DNA of 64,000 nucleotides from Flavicella sp965243265 (GCA_965243265.1 CBDEUL010000003.1:1-64000), one strand, 5' to 3'. Positions 1 through 8,808 are shown, numbered from the stretch's first letter. A program made the numbers and translations. Notes: generated from the sequence alone by a model not told the origin.

Positions 1-137
1 TTCATTGATCATTATGGTAGGTGTGGCAATAGATACTATTCAACAAATTAATTCTTACTTATTAAATAGTCATTATGACGGTTTAATGAAAGTCAGGTAA
101 TAGTAATAGAAAATCATCTAAAGTAAATTATGGCTAA
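1..137 (+). CDS. secY: SecY preprotein translocase, 3' end only, frameshifted
   Basis: This is the C-terminal tail of the SecYEG channel subunit, cut by the window start. Reading from base 2 gives a last membrane segment and the SecY-type tail (IDTIQQINSYLLNSHYDGLMK). The raw frame stops at 98-100. Removing one G at 92 (AAA-G-TCA) restores a short basic tail ending at TAA 135-137, which overlaps the start of infA by 8 bases. The gene position directly before infA is usual for Bacteroidota. The extra base is either a sequencing or assembly error or a real change in a dispensable tail; the window does not decide. Confidence 0.85.
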
Positions 138-345
138 ACAATCAGCAATACAACAAGATGGAACTATCACTGAGGCCTTATCAAATGCTATGTTCCGCGT
201 AGAGTTAGAAAATGGTCATATTGTAACAGCTCATATTTCTGGTAAAATGAGAATGCATTATATTAAATTATTACCAGGAGATAAAGTTAAATTAGAAATG
301 AGTCCTTATGATTTATCTAAGGCCAGAATTACTTATAGATATTAA
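130..345 (+). CDS. infA: translation initiation factor IF-1
   Basis: IF-1 binds the A site of the 30S subunit during initiation. The 71-residue product has the family's full length and one S1/OB fold, with the conserved block ISGKMRMHYIKLLPGDKV at about 37-54 and the ending SKARITYRY. It is the only gene in the first 1.7 kb with no indel. It lies between secY and rpmJ in the ribosomal protein operon and is translated from an ATG overlapping the repaired secY end. Confidence 0.97.
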   Translation: MAKQSAIQQDGTITEALSNAMFRVELENGHIVTAHISGKMRMHYIKLLPGDKVKLEMSPYDLSKARITYRY

Positions 346-357
346 AAATTAGAACTA

Positions 358-475
358 ATGAAAGTTAGAGCATCAGTAAAGAAAAGAAGTGCCGACTGCA
401 AAATAGTACGCAGAAAAGGTAGATTATATGTAATTAATAAACAAGAATCCTAGATTTAAACAAAGACAAGGGTAG
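358..475 (+). CDS. rpmJ: 50S ribosomal protein L36 (bL36), frameshifted
   Basis: This is the small zinc-ribbon large-subunit protein, too short for most gene callers. It starts ATG with MKVRASVKKRSADCKIVRRK and reads cleanly to residue 28. One extra C at 442 (AAT AAA-C-AAG AAT) then gives an early stop at 451-453. Without it the frame reads on as KNPRFKQRQG to TAG 473-475, exactly the family's 38 residues. The downstream sequence is fully conserved, which points to an artefact or a very recent change. Confidence 0.88.
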
Positions 476-477
476 TT

Positions 478-846
478 ATGGCAAGAATAGCAGGTATAGA
501 CATTCCAAAGAACAAAAGAGGAGTTATTGCTTTAACTTACATCTTTGGTATAGGAAACAGTAGAGCTAAAGAAGTTTTAGCAAACGCAAAAGTAGACGAA
601 AGTGTTAAGGTTCAAGACTGGACAGACGACCAAATCGCTGAAAATTAGAGAACAAGTTGGAACTTTTACTATAGAAGGTGAATTACGTTCTGAAGGTACA
701 ATTAAGTATCAAACGTCTAATGGATATTGGATGTCAAAGAGGTATTCGTCATAGAGTCAGGTCTTCCTTTAAGAGGGCAAAGAACAAAAAACAATTCTAG
801 AACAAGAAAAGGTAAGAGAAAAACAGTAGCTAACAAGAAAAAATAA
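478..846 (+). CDS. rpsM: 30S ribosomal protein S13 (uS13), three +1 insertions
   Basis: S13 forms part of the 30S head and contacts the P-site tRNA. The start is ATG, two bases after the rpmJ stop. The N-terminus MARIAGIDIPKNKRG and the middle KRLMDIGCQRGIRHR are typical. Three single-base insertions break the frame: G640 (GCT-G-AAA), one G of 695-696 (GAA-G-GTA) and G756 (AGA-G-TCA). Taking all three out gives a continuous 121-residue protein ending KTVANKKK. As written, translation stops at 646-648. The gene is essential, so either the sequence is wrong here or the frame is corrected in some way. Confidence 0.88.
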
Positions 847-926
847 GTTACAAAAGCTTTAACTAACTAGTGTGCCGTGTTCATAACACAATTTACTAGG
901 GCATTATTGCTAAACACCAAATTATT

Positions 927-1314
927 ATGGCAAAAACAAGTTCAAAAAAACGTAAAGTAATCATAGAGTCTATTGGAGAAGCTCATGTTACAGCATCATT
1001 TAACAATATCATTATTTCTTTAACAAATAAAAAAGGAGATGTAATTTCATGGTCATCTGCTGGTAAAAAATGGGATTCAGAGGATCTAAAGAAAAATACT
1101 CCTTATGCTGCTCAAACAGCTGCTGAAGATTGTGCAAAAGTTGCTCATGAAGCTGGATTACGTAAAGTGAAAGTTTATGTTAAAGGACCAGGAAATGGTA
1201 GAGAATCTGCTATAAGAACTATTGCATAACAACGGAATTGAAGTTACAGAAATTATTGATGTTACTCCAATCCCTCACAATGGATGTCGTCCTCCAAAAA
1301 GAAGTAGAGTATAA
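927..1314 (+). CDS. rpsK: 30S ribosomal protein S11 (uS11), frameshifted
   Basis: S11 lines the mRNA exit region of the 30S platform. The N-terminus is clean from MAKTSSKKRK to WSSAGK. Two extra A's in the run 1065-1070 and one extra base at 1088-1091 turn the conserved MGFRGSKKN segment into an off-frame stretch but together restore the frame. A further G at 1224 (ATT-G-CAT) causes a stop at 1227-1229. Without these bases the protein is 127 residues and ends CRPPKRSRV at TAA 1312-1314, normal for the family. Confidence 0.88.
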
Positions 1315-1400
1315 TTATTATAATTTAAAATTAAATTAGGAGCTAGGTTATCGAAGGAGTAAGCCTTAATTCATAATCCCTGATTATAAAACAATAAGAA

Positions 1401-2008
1401 ATGGCAAGATATACAGGACCTAAAACTAAAATTGCTCGTAAGTTTGGTGAAGCAATTTTTGGAGATGACAAATCTTTTGAAAAAAGAAATTATCCTCCAG
1501 GACAACACGGTAATGCAAGACGTAGAGGAAAAAAATCTGAATACGCAATGCAGTTACAAGAAAAGCAAAAAGCTAAATATTCTTACGGAATTTTAGAGCG
1601 TCAATTCAGTAACTTATTTGAAAAAGCATCAATCTAGTAAAGGAATTACTGGTGAGGTTTTATTACAATTATGTGAGTCTCGTTTAGATAATGTTGTATT
1701 ACCGTTTAGGATTATCAAACTCTAGAAGAGGTGCACGTCAGTTAGTATCTCACAGACATATTACAGTTAATGGAGAAATTTTAAATATTCCTTCATATTC
1801 ATTAAAGCCTGGTGATGTTATCGCTGTAAGAGAAAAGTCTAAATCATTAGTTGCAATTGAAAGCGCTTTAGCTGCTAACAGTAATGTATACGAGTGGTTA
1901 ACTTGGAATGCTGATACAAAACAAGGAACTTTTGTTACTGTACCAGAAAGACTTCAGATTCCTGAAAACATCAAAGAACAATTAATAGTAGAGTTATACT
2001 CTAAATAA
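1401..2008 (+). CDS. rpsD: 30S ribosomal protein S4 (uS4), two +1 insertions
   Basis: S4 is a primary 16S rRNA binding protein. Residues 1-75 read from ATG 1401 and the C-terminal 105 residues read from 1691 in another frame. They include the S4 RNA-binding fold (GARQLVSHRHITVNGE) and the ending EQLIVELYSK. The break comes from one extra base in 1626-1632 (either G1626 or A1632) and one extra T at 1699-1700. Taking both out gives 201 residues, the normal length in Flavobacteriaceae. As written, translation stops at 1635-1637. Confidence 0.88.
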
Positions 2009-2028
2009 TTTTTGACACCCGTTAAACT

Positions 2029-3021
2029 ATGGCAATTTTAAATTTTCAGAAACCCGACAAAGTAATCATGATTGAATCTACTGATTTTGAAGGTAGATTT
2101 GAATTCAGACCTTTAGAACCAGGTTTTGGTTTAACAGTAGGTAACGCATTGAGAAGAGTATTGCTTTCTTCTTTAGAAGGTTTTGCAATTACTTCTTTAA
2201 GAATTGAAGGAGTTGAACATGAATTTTCAACAATTAAAGGAATTGTTGAAGATGTTACTGAAATTATCCTTAATCTTAAACAAGTACGTTTTAAGAATCA
2301 AATAGAAGATACTGACAGAGAAACTGTATCAATTTCAGTTACTGGTCAAGACCAAATTACTGCTGGTGATATCCAGAAATTTACTTCAGGTTTTCAAGTA
2401 TTAAATCCAGATTTAGTTATCTGTAACTTGGAGAGCGATGTAAACTTTGAAATGGATATTACTATTGAAAAGGGTAGAGGGTTTGTGCCTGCTGAAGAGA
2501 ATAAAAAAGTGAATGTACCTTTGGGAACAATTTTTACAGATTCTATTTACACACCTATAAAGAATGTAAAGTATGCTGTTGAGAATTTCCGTGTAGAACA
2601 AAAAACAGATTACGAAAAATTAGTTTTTGACATCATTACTGATGGTTCTATCAATCCTAAGGATGCATTAACTGAAGCTGCTAAAATTTTAATTCACCAC
2701 TTCATGTTGTTCTCTGATGAGAGAATAACTTTAGAGGCTGATGAAATTGCTCAAACTGAATCATATGATGAAGAATCATTACATATGCGTCAGTTGTTGA
2801 AAACAAAACTAATTGATATGGATTTATCAGTTAGAGCATTGAATTGTTTAAAAGCAGCAGAAGTTGAAACATTGGGAGACTTAGTATCTTTCAATAAAAA
2901 TGACTTAATGAAGTTCCGTAACTTCGGTAAAAAATCGTTGACTGAATTAGATGAATTAGTTCATGTAAAAGGTTTACAATTTGGAATGGACTTAAGTAAA
3001 TACAAATTAGATAAAGATTAA
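2029..3021 (+). CDS. rpoA: DNA-directed RNA polymerase alpha subunit
   Basis: Alpha dimerises to nucleate RNA polymerase assembly. The 330-residue product is full length: an N-terminal assembly domain with GFGLTVGNALRRVLLSSL at about 33-50 and a C-terminal DNA-binding domain from about 265 with LSVRALNCLKAAEVETLGDL and FRNFGKKSLTEL. It is the first gene in the operon with no indel. Its C-terminal domain is a useful yardstick for the alpha-CTD-like modules of the protein at 44255-46468. It lies between rpsD and rplQ. Confidence 0.98.
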   Translation: MAILNFQKPDKVIMIESTDFEGRFEFRPLEPGFGLTVGNALRRVLLSSLEGFAITSLRIEGVEHEFSTIKGIVEDVTEIILNLKQVRFKNQIEDTDRETVSISVTGQDQITAGDIQKFTSGFQVLNPDLVICNLESDVNFEMDITIEKGRGFVPAEENKKVNVPLGTIFTDSIYTPIKNVKYAVENFRVEQKTDYEKLVFDIITDGSINPKDALTEAAKILIHHFMLFSDERITLEADEIAQTESYDEESLHMRQLLKTKLIDMDLSVRALNCLKAAEVETLGDLVSFNKNDLMKFRNFGKKSLTELDELVHVKGLQFGMDLSKYKLDKD

Positions 3022-3079
3022 TTTTCATATTTTGCTCCCTAGAGTGGGTTGAGCAAGATGAAATTAAAAAACAAAAGTC

Positions 3080-3541
3080 ATGAGACACGGAAAAAAATTC
3101 AACCATTTAGGTAGAAAAACAGCACACAGAAAGTCAATGTTAGCTAATATGGCATGTTCATTAATTGAACATAAACGTATTAACACTACAGAGGCAAAAG
3201 CAAAAGCTTTGCGCCAGTATGTAGAGCCATTGATTACTAAATCTAAAAACGATACTACGCACAACCGTAGAAATGTTTTTAGTGTTCTTAAAAACAAATA
3301 TGCTGTAACAGAATTATTCAAAGAAATTTCTGTAAAAGTTGCAGACCGTCCAGGAGGATATGTTCGTATCATCAAATTAGGAAACCGTCAAGGAGATAAT
3401 GCTCCTATGGCAATGGTAGAGTTAGTTGATTATAACGAAATATACAACCCTAACGGAGCTAAGAAGAAAAAATCTACTCGTAGAGGGAAGAAAAAAGCTG
3501 ATGCTGCTCCTGCTGCAGAATCTACAACTTCTGAAGAATAA
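3080..3541 (+). CDS. rplQ: 50S ribosomal protein L17 (bL17)
   Basis: L17 is a large-subunit protein near the exit tunnel. The product has 153 residues. The first 120 or so match the L17 core (MRHGKKFNHLGRKTAHRKSM, then NTTEAKAKALRQYVEPLITK). The rest is a Lys/Ala-rich tail ending ADAAPAAESTTSEE, an extension common in Bacteroidota. It closes the ribosomal protein operon, and a strong hairpin terminator follows. Confidence 0.97.
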   Translation: MRHGKKFNHLGRKTAHRKSMLANMACSLIEHKRINTTEAKAKALRQYVEPLITKSKNDTTHNRRNVFSVLKNKYAVTELFKEISVKVADRPGGYVRIIKLGNRQGDNAPMAMVELVDYNEIYNPNGAKKKKSTRRGKKKADAAPAAESTTSEE

Positions 3542-3569
3542 TGATGATACATTATCATTTATAATTTTT

Positions 3570-3606
3570 AAAAGGATAAACTATTTTTTAGTTTATCCTT
3601 TTTTTA
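3570..3606 (+). terminator. Rho-independent terminator after rplQ
   Basis: A 14-base stem (AAAAGGATAAACTA paired with TAGTTTATCCTTTT) is followed directly by a T run. It lies 28 bases after the rplQ stop and ends the ribosomal protein operon. Confidence 0.85.
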
Positions 3607-3612
3607 TATTTG
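3605..3612 (+). promoter_or_regulatory. possible carA promoter (-7 element)
   Basis: TATATTTG matches the Bacteroidota -7 consensus TAnnTTTG and lies about 70 bases before the carA ATG. No clear TTG is seen at the expected -33 position, which lies in the preceding terminator stem, so this is a weak call. Confidence 0.35.
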
Positions 3613-3681
3613 CACTGTAAAAAATTACAATATTATAATTTCGAATTGCTATAAACTTAAGCAATTAGACATCTGAGAAAT

Positions 3682-4779
3682 ATGAAATATAAAGGATTAA
3701 AGAAAGCGATTTTACTTTTAGAAGATGGAACTATTTTTGAAGGTAAATCTGTAGGTATTGAAGGAACTTCTTTTGGAGAGGTTTGTTACAATACAGGTAT
3801 GACAGGTTATCAAGAGATTTTTACAGATCCGTCTTACTCTGGACAGCTTATGCTTACAACCAATGCACATATTGGAAACTATGGAGTAAACGATGATGAA
3901 GTAGAATCAAATGGGATTAAAATTTCAGGATTAATTTGTCGTAATTTTAGTTATGTACACTCAAGAGAAAGATCAGCAGGGTCGTTAGAAGATTACTTTA
4001 TAAAACACAATCTTTTAGCAATTACAGATGTTGATACAAGAGCTGTAGTTAGTTATATTAGAGATAAAGGAGCTATGAATGCTGCAATTTCTACAGAAAC
4101 AGATATTGATGCATTAAAAGAAAAGTTGAAAAATGTACCTAATATGGTAGGATTAGATTTAGCATCTACTGTTTCAACGAAAGAACCTTATTTCTATGGA
4201 GATGAAAATGCTAAGTATAAAATTTCAGCATTAGACTTAGGAATTAAAACGAATATTTTAAGAAATTTAGCAAATAGAGATTGTTATATTAAAGTATTCC
4301 CTAATACAGCCACTTTTTCAGAATTAGAAGCTTTTAATCCTGATGGATACTTTTTATCTAACGGACCTGGAGATCCAGAACCATTAACAAATGCACAAGA
4401 GGTTGCAAAGGAGATTATAGACAAAAACTTACCTTTGTTTGGTATTTGTTTAGGACACCAAACAATTGCATTATCTCAAGGAGTTTCAACTAAGAAAATG
4501 CATAATGGGCATAGAGGAATTAACCATCCAGTAAAGAATCTAATTACAGGAAAAGGAGAAATAACATCTCAAAATCATGGATTTGTTATTGACAGAGAAT
4601 CAGTAGAAAAAAATGATAAAGTAGAAGTTACTCATATTCATTTGAATGATAATACTGTAGCAGGAATTAGAATCAAAGATAAAAACTGTTTTTCAGTACA
4701 ATACCATCCAGAAGCAAACCCTGGACCACACGATTCTTCATACTTGTTTGATCAATTTATAGAGAATTTAAAAAAATAA
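3682..4779 (+). CDS. carA: carbamoyl-phosphate synthase small subunit
   Basis: This is the glutaminase subunit that feeds ammonia to CarB for carbamoyl phosphate, the entry to pyrimidine and arginine synthesis. The 365-residue protein has the N-terminal CPSase_sm domain (LEDGTIFEGKSVG, YQEIFTDPSY) and a class I glutamine amidotransferase domain. The nucleophile loop is LFGICLGHQTIAL, and the His/Glu pair lies in QYHPEANPGPHDS near the end. carB is not next to it. The separate terminators before and after suggest a single-gene unit. Confidence 0.97.
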   Translation: MKYKGLKKAILLLEDGTIFEGKSVGIEGTSFGEVCYNTGMTGYQEIFTDPSYSGQLMLTTNAHIGNYGVNDDEVESNGIKISGLICRNFSYVHSRERSAGSLEDYFIKHNLLAITDVDTRAVVSYIRDKGAMNAAISTETDIDALKEKLKNVPNMVGLDLASTVSTKEPYFYGDENAKYKISALDLGIKTNILRNLANRDCYIKVFPNTATFSELEAFNPDGYFLSNGPGDPEPLTNAQEVAKEIIDKNLPLFGICLGHQTIALSQGVSTKKMHNGHRGINHPVKNLITGKGEITSQNHGFVIDRESVEKNDKVEVTHIHLNDNTVAGIRIKDKNCFSVQYHPEANPGPHDSSYLFDQFIENLKK

Positions 4780-4787
4780 AAGAATGT

Positions 4788-4824
4788 AAAACGTTTTAAC
4801 TTTAGGTTAAAGCGTTTTGTTTTT
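4788..4824 (+). terminator. terminator after carA
   Basis: An imperfect stem (AAACGTTTTAAC against GTTAAAGCGTTT) is followed by GTTTTTC, 8 bases after the carA stop. Confidence 0.7.
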
Positions 4825-4938
4825 CATTAACGTAAGTTTAACGAATACGATGTAGAAGAAAACCGCATTAAATTATGTCAAATTAATGCTGTTTTGTAAC
4901 TTGCCGTAAATAAAAGAATAACACTAAAAAATAAGAAA

Positions 4939-6228
4939 ATGAGCGTAATTATTAGCATTCATGCACGTCAAATTTTTGACTCAAGAGGTAACCCAACAGT
5001 AGAAGTTGATGTTATTACAGAAAACGGAGTATTAGGAAGAGCTGCTGTTCCTTCTGGAGCTTCAACAGGTGAACATGAAGCTGTTGAGTTAAGAGATGGA
5101 GGAAGCGACTATATGGGTAAAGGTGTTTTAACAGCCGTTAATAACGTAAACACTGCTATCGCAGAAGAATTGTTAGGATTCTCTATTTTTGAGCAAAATG
5201 CTATTGATCAAGCAATGATTGATTTAGATGGAACACCAAATAAGTCTAAATTAGGAGCTAACGCAATTTTAGGAGTTTCATTAGCTGTAGCTAAAGCAGC
5301 TGCTAATGAATTAAATTTACCATTATACCGTTACGTTGGAGGAGTAAGTGCTAATACACTTCCTGTACCAATGATGAACATTGTTAATGGAGGGTCTCAC
5401 TCTGATGCACCTATTGCTTTCCAAGAGTTTATGATTATGCCAGTTATGGCAAAGTCTTTTTCTCATGCTTTGCAAATTGGATCAGAAGTATTCCATAACC
5501 TAGCTAAAATTCTTCACGATAGAGGATTGAGTACAGCTGTAGGAGATGAAGGTGGTTTTGCACCAACATTTGATGGAACTGAAGATGCTATTGAAACAGT
5601 ATTAGCTGCAATTGAAAAAGCAGGATACAAGCCAGGAGAAGAAGTTAAATTAGCTTTAGATTGTGCTGCTGCTGAATTCTATGAAGATGGAAAATACAAC
5701 TATGCTAAATTCGAAGGAGAGAATGGAGCTGTAAGAACATCTGAAGAGCAAGCTGATTATTTAGCTGAGTTATCTGCTAAATATCCAATTATCTCTATTG
5801 AAGATGGTATGGATGAAAACGACTGGGAAGGATGGAAATACTTAACAGAGAAAATTGGTGATAGAGTTCAATTAGTAGGAGACGATTTATTCGTAACTAA
5901 CGTAGAGCGTTTATCAAGAGGAGTTGAAGAAGGTATTGCCAATTCAATTTTAATTAAAGTAAACCAAATTGGTACTTTAACTGAAACTATTGCAGCAGTA
6001 AATATGGCTAAAAACGCTGGGTTTACATCTGTAATGTCTCATAGATCAGGTGAAACTGAAGATAATACAATTGCAGATTTAGCAGTTGCATTAAATACAG
6101 GACAAATCAAAACAGGATCTGCTTCAAGATCTGATCGTATGGCTAAATACAACCAGTTGATTAGAATTGAAGAAGAGTTAGAAGAAACTGCTTACTATCC
6201 ACAGGATAAAGCTTTTAAATTGAAATAA
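4939..6228 (+). CDS. eno: enolase
   Basis: Enolase converts 2-phosphoglycerate to phosphoenolpyruvate in glycolysis. The 429 residues match the bacterial family in length. Visible landmarks are the N-terminal DSRGNPTVEVDV, the active-site loop PSGASTGEHEAVELRD, the lid GDEGGFAP, the metal-binding aspartate and glutamate blocks (KLALDCAAAEFY, ISIEDGMDENDW, LVGDDLFVTN) and SHRSGETEDNTIADLAV. It starts with ATG after an A-rich leader and has its own terminator. Confidence 0.98.
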   Translation: MSVIISIHARQIFDSRGNPTVEVDVITENGVLGRAAVPSGASTGEHEAVELRDGGSDYMGKGVLTAVNNVNTAIAEELLGFSIFEQNAIDQAMIDLDGTPNKSKLGANAILGVSLAVAKAAANELNLPLYRYVGGVSANTLPVPMMNIVNGGSHSDAPIAFQEFMIMPVMAKSFSHALQIGSEVFHNLAKILHDRGLSTAVGDEGGFAPTFDGTEDAIETVLAAIEKAGYKPGEEVKLALDCAAAEFYEDGKYNYAKFEGENGAVRTSEEQADYLAELSAKYPIISIEDGMDENDWEGWKYLTEKIGDRVQLVGDDLFVTNVERLSRGVEEGIANSILIKVNQIGTLTETIAAVNMAKNAGFTSVMSHRSGETEDNTIADLAVALNTGQIKTGSASRSDRMAKYNQLIRIEEELEETAYYPQDKAFKLK

Positions 6229-6253
6229 GATTTAAAAAAGTTTATTCAATATC

Positions 6254-6285
6254 AAAAACCGGAAATTAATTTTTCCGGTTTTTTT
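6254..6285 (+). terminator. terminator after eno
   Basis: The stem AAAAACCGGAAA / TTTCCGGTTTTT closes a short AT loop and is followed by T's, 25 bases after the eno stop. Confidence 0.85.
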
Positions 6286-6441
6286 GTGCTTTATGTTTAT
6301 TGTTTTGATATTTCTTTTTTCTAGGTATATCTTATTATTTTCTTGGTTTAATGTAACGGATTAGTGATAAGGGTATTGAAAATTAAATTTTTCGTAAAAA
6401 ATAGCTTGTTTTATTTCGATTTTTTTTGTCTGAAAAAACGA

Positions 6442-6469
6442 TTGAAAACATTGTTTTTATGTAAATTTG
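6442..6469 (+). promoter_or_regulatory. gltA promoter
   Basis: TTG at 6442-6444 and TAAATTTG at 6462-6469 are separated by 17 bases, matching the Bacteroidota sigma-A consensus (TTG, then TAnnTTTG). It lies about 50 bases before the gltA ATG, in the 290-base gap after eno. Confidence 0.65.
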
Positions 6470-6518
6470 TTTCACTTTTTGGAGAAGATCCTTAAATAAA
6501 ACAGTAAAACTTATATAT

Positions 6519-7805
6519 ATGTCAGAAAAAGCAACTTTAAAAGTTAACGGTAAAGAATACGAATTTCCTTTGATAAAAGGATCTGAAAAGGAATTAGCAA
6601 TAGATGTAAAATCATTGAGAGCCGTAACTGAAGGTGTAATAACTCTAGACTCAGGTTTTAAAAATACAGGTTCATGCCAAAGTGCAATTACCTTTTTAGA
6701 TGGAGAAAAAGGAATTCTTCGCTATAGAGGATATTCTATTGAAGATTTGGCAGAAAAAGGAAACTTTTTAGAAACATCATATTTATTAATTTTTGGAGAG
6801 TTACCAACAAAAGAGCAACTTCAAAAATTTCATGATGATATTCTTGAAGAATCATTAGTAGATGAAGATTTAAAGAAAATTTTAGATGGTTTTCCTAAGA
6901 CAGCTCACCCAATGGGAGTTGTATCTGCTTTGACAAGTTCTTTGATTGCTTTTAATCCAGAATCAGTAAATGTAGATTCAGAAGAAGATATGTACAGTGC
7001 TATTGTTAAATTAATGGCGAAATTCCCGGTTTTAGCAGCTTGGACTTTACGTAAGAAAAAAGGATTGCCTTTAGATTACGGAGATGTGCATTTAGGATAT
7101 GTTGAGAACATGTATAAAATGATGTTTAATAGACCAAATGATGATTTTACAATAAACCCAATTGTTTTAAACGCGTTGGATAAATTGTTAATTTTACATG
7201 CAGATCATGAGCAAAATTGTTCTACATCTACGGTTAGAATTGTGGGTTCATCTCATGCTGGTTTATTTGCATCTATTTCTGCAGGTGTATCTGCATTATG
7301 GGGACCACTTCATGGAGGTGCTAACCAAGCAGTAATTGAAATGTTGGAAGAGATTAAGAAAGATGGAGGAGATTACAATAAATACATAGCAAAAGCGAAA
7401 GATAAAAGTGATCCATTCCGTTTAATGGGATTCGGACACAGAGTATATAAAAACTTTGATCCTAGAGCAAAAATTATTCAAGTAGCAGCAGAGGAAGTAT
7501 TAGCAGATTTAGGTATTAAAGATCCAGTATTAGACATTGCTAGAGGTTTAGCAGATGTAGCATTGAACGATGAGTACTTCAAATCTCGTAACTTATATCC
7601 AAATGTAGATTTTTATTCAGGTATTATCTATAGAGCTATTGGTATTCCAGTAGAAATGTTTACAGTAATGTTTGCTATGGGACGTTTACCAGGTTGGATT
7701 GCTCAGTGGAAAGAAATGAGAGAGAACGGAGAGCCTATTGGTAGACCACGTCAACTGTATGTTGGAGAACCAAAAAGAGAATTTGTAGATCTTGAAAAGA
7801 GATAA
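6519..7805 (+). CDS. gltA: citrate synthase
   Basis: This enzyme condenses oxaloacetate and acetyl-CoA in the first step of the TCA cycle. The 428-residue protein is of the long bacterial type I with an N-terminal beta domain (KATLKVNGKEYEFPLIKGSE). Catalytic segments are SSHAGLFASISAGVSALWGPLHGGA and GFGHRVYKNFDPRA, which carry the two active-site histidines, and the FYSG block carries the aspartate side. It has its own promoter and terminator. Confidence 0.97.
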   Translation: MSEKATLKVNGKEYEFPLIKGSEKELAIDVKSLRAVTEGVITLDSGFKNTGSCQSAITFLDGEKGILRYRGYSIEDLAEKGNFLETSYLLIFGELPTKEQLQKFHDDILEESLVDEDLKKILDGFPKTAHPMGVVSALTSSLIAFNPESVNVDSEEDMYSAIVKLMAKFPVLAAWTLRKKKGLPLDYGDVHLGYVENMYKMMFNRPNDDFTINPIVLNALDKLLILHADHEQNCSTSTVRIVGSSHAGLFASISAGVSALWGPLHGGANQAVIEMLEEIKKDGGDYNKYIAKAKDKSDPFRLMGFGHRVYKNFDPRAKIIQVAAEEVLADLGIKDPVLDIARGLADVALNDEYFKSRNLYPNVDFYSGIIYRAIGIPVEMFTVMFAMGRLPGWIAQWKEMRENGEPIGRPRQLYVGEPKREFVDLEKR

Positions 7806-7823
7806 TAATACATATCCATATAT

Positions 7824-7853
7824 AAAAGCCTCATAGATTTATGAGGCTTTTTT
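7824..7853 (+). terminator. terminator after gltA
   Basis: AAAAGCCTCATA / TATGAGGCTTTT-type stem with a 3-5 base loop and a T tail, only about 12 bases before the next gene's ATG. Confidence 0.8.
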
Positions 7854-7864
7854 AATTTTATAAT

Positions 7865-8755
7865 ATGCGTATACATAAAAAACAGGTATCTACAGTAGTA
7901 TTGGTAAAACCTTCTAGTTTGAATAAAGAGGTTGCTAATGTGTTTTCATTGAGTGTAGTATTTGAAAAAATTTCTCAAGAGCTTATCGAATTAACGGAGG
8001 TTTTAAAGAGGTTGGGAGTTAAGGTACTTGAATTTTCGAAAGGAAATTTGAGAGTAGATAGCTTGTATATAAATGATTGGATTTCTTTTCATGAAAACGG
8101 GACAGTTGTAATTTATCCTTTAAATGAGCAAGGTAGAAGAGGAGAACGATCAGAATCAGTTTTAGATTTAGTTGAAACACATGGATTTGTTATAGAAAAT
8201 GTAATTGATTATACAGAAGCAGAAGAGGAGGAAGTTTATTTAGAAGGAATGTCTAGTGTTGTTTTAGATAGAAGTAATGAAGTGGCCTATGTTTCTGTTT
8301 CAGAATATACAGATGAATCTCTATTTATTGAATTTTGTGAAGATGTGGAGTATACCCCTATTGTGTTTTTTGCTTGTGATAATGAGGGTAAAGAGATACA
8401 ACATACGAATGAAATTTTATTATTAGGAGAAGAATTTGCAATTATAGCATCTTCATGTATAAAAGATAAAAAAGAAAGAAAACTAGTGTTAAAACAGTTG
8501 AAAGAGGCTGGGAAAGAATTGGTGTTTTTAACAGAGCAACAGTTTCAGGAGTTTTCAGGAGCGTCAATTGTTTTAGAGGGAAAAGAAAAGTCAGTTTTAT
8601 TGATTTCTAAAAAAGGATACGATGTGCTTACAGAAAATCAATTATTGACTTTGAAAAAGTATGTGGAAATTGTAGTTGTATCTATTGATACAATTGAAAA
8701 GTATGGTTCAAAGAGTTTAAATTCTTTATTAGGGCAAGTGTTGCTACCTGAATAA
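7865..8755 (+). CDS. CtlX-like arginine deiminase-fold protein lacking the catalytic Cys
   Basis: The 296 residues align by eye with the citrulline-hydrolase/amidinotransferase (CtlX, ddaH-related) family. Shared blocks are NDWISFHENGTVVIYPL, RRGERS, YLEGMSSVVLDR, HTNEILLLGEEFAIIASSCI and the C-terminal end VLLPE. The guanidine-binding acid (LEG) and the catalytic His (QHTN) positions are kept. In active members the nucleophilic Cys lies in a GGGSxRC-type motif near the C-terminus. Here that segment reads YGSKSLNSLLGQ, and there is no cysteine in the last 95 residues or so. I infer an inactive or altered paralogue. It is convergent with clpC across a shared terminator. Confidence 0.7.
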   Translation: MRIHKKQVSTVVLVKPSSLNKEVANVFSLSVVFEKISQELIELTEVLKRLGVKVLEFSKGNLRVDSLYINDWISFHENGTVVIYPLNEQGRRGERSESVLDLVETHGFVIENVIDYTEAEEEEVYLEGMSSVVLDRSNEVAYVSVSEYTDESLFIEFCEDVEYTPIVFFACDNEGKEIQHTNEILLLGEEFAIIASSCIKDKKERKLVLKQLKEAGKELVFLTEQQFQEFSGASIVLEGKEKSVLLISKKGYDVLTENQLLTLKKYVEIVVVSIDTIEKYGSKSLNSLLGQVLLPE

Positions 8756-8760
8756 AAATA

Positions 8761-8800
8761 AACTAAAAAAGGCTTAGAGAAATCTAAGCCTTTTTTAGTT
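8761..8800. terminator. bidirectional terminator between 7865-8755 and clpC
   Basis: A perfect 18-base inverted repeat (AACTAAAAAAGGCTTAGA and its complement) has a 4-base loop and A/T runs on both sides, so it can end both convergent transcripts. Confidence 0.9.
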
Positions 8801-8808
8801 GTTGAAAA

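Noticed and set aside
3426..3620. Plus-strand frame overlapping the rplQ end and its terminator
   Set aside because: Out-of-frame shadow of the rplQ Lys/Ala-rich tail running into a terminator.
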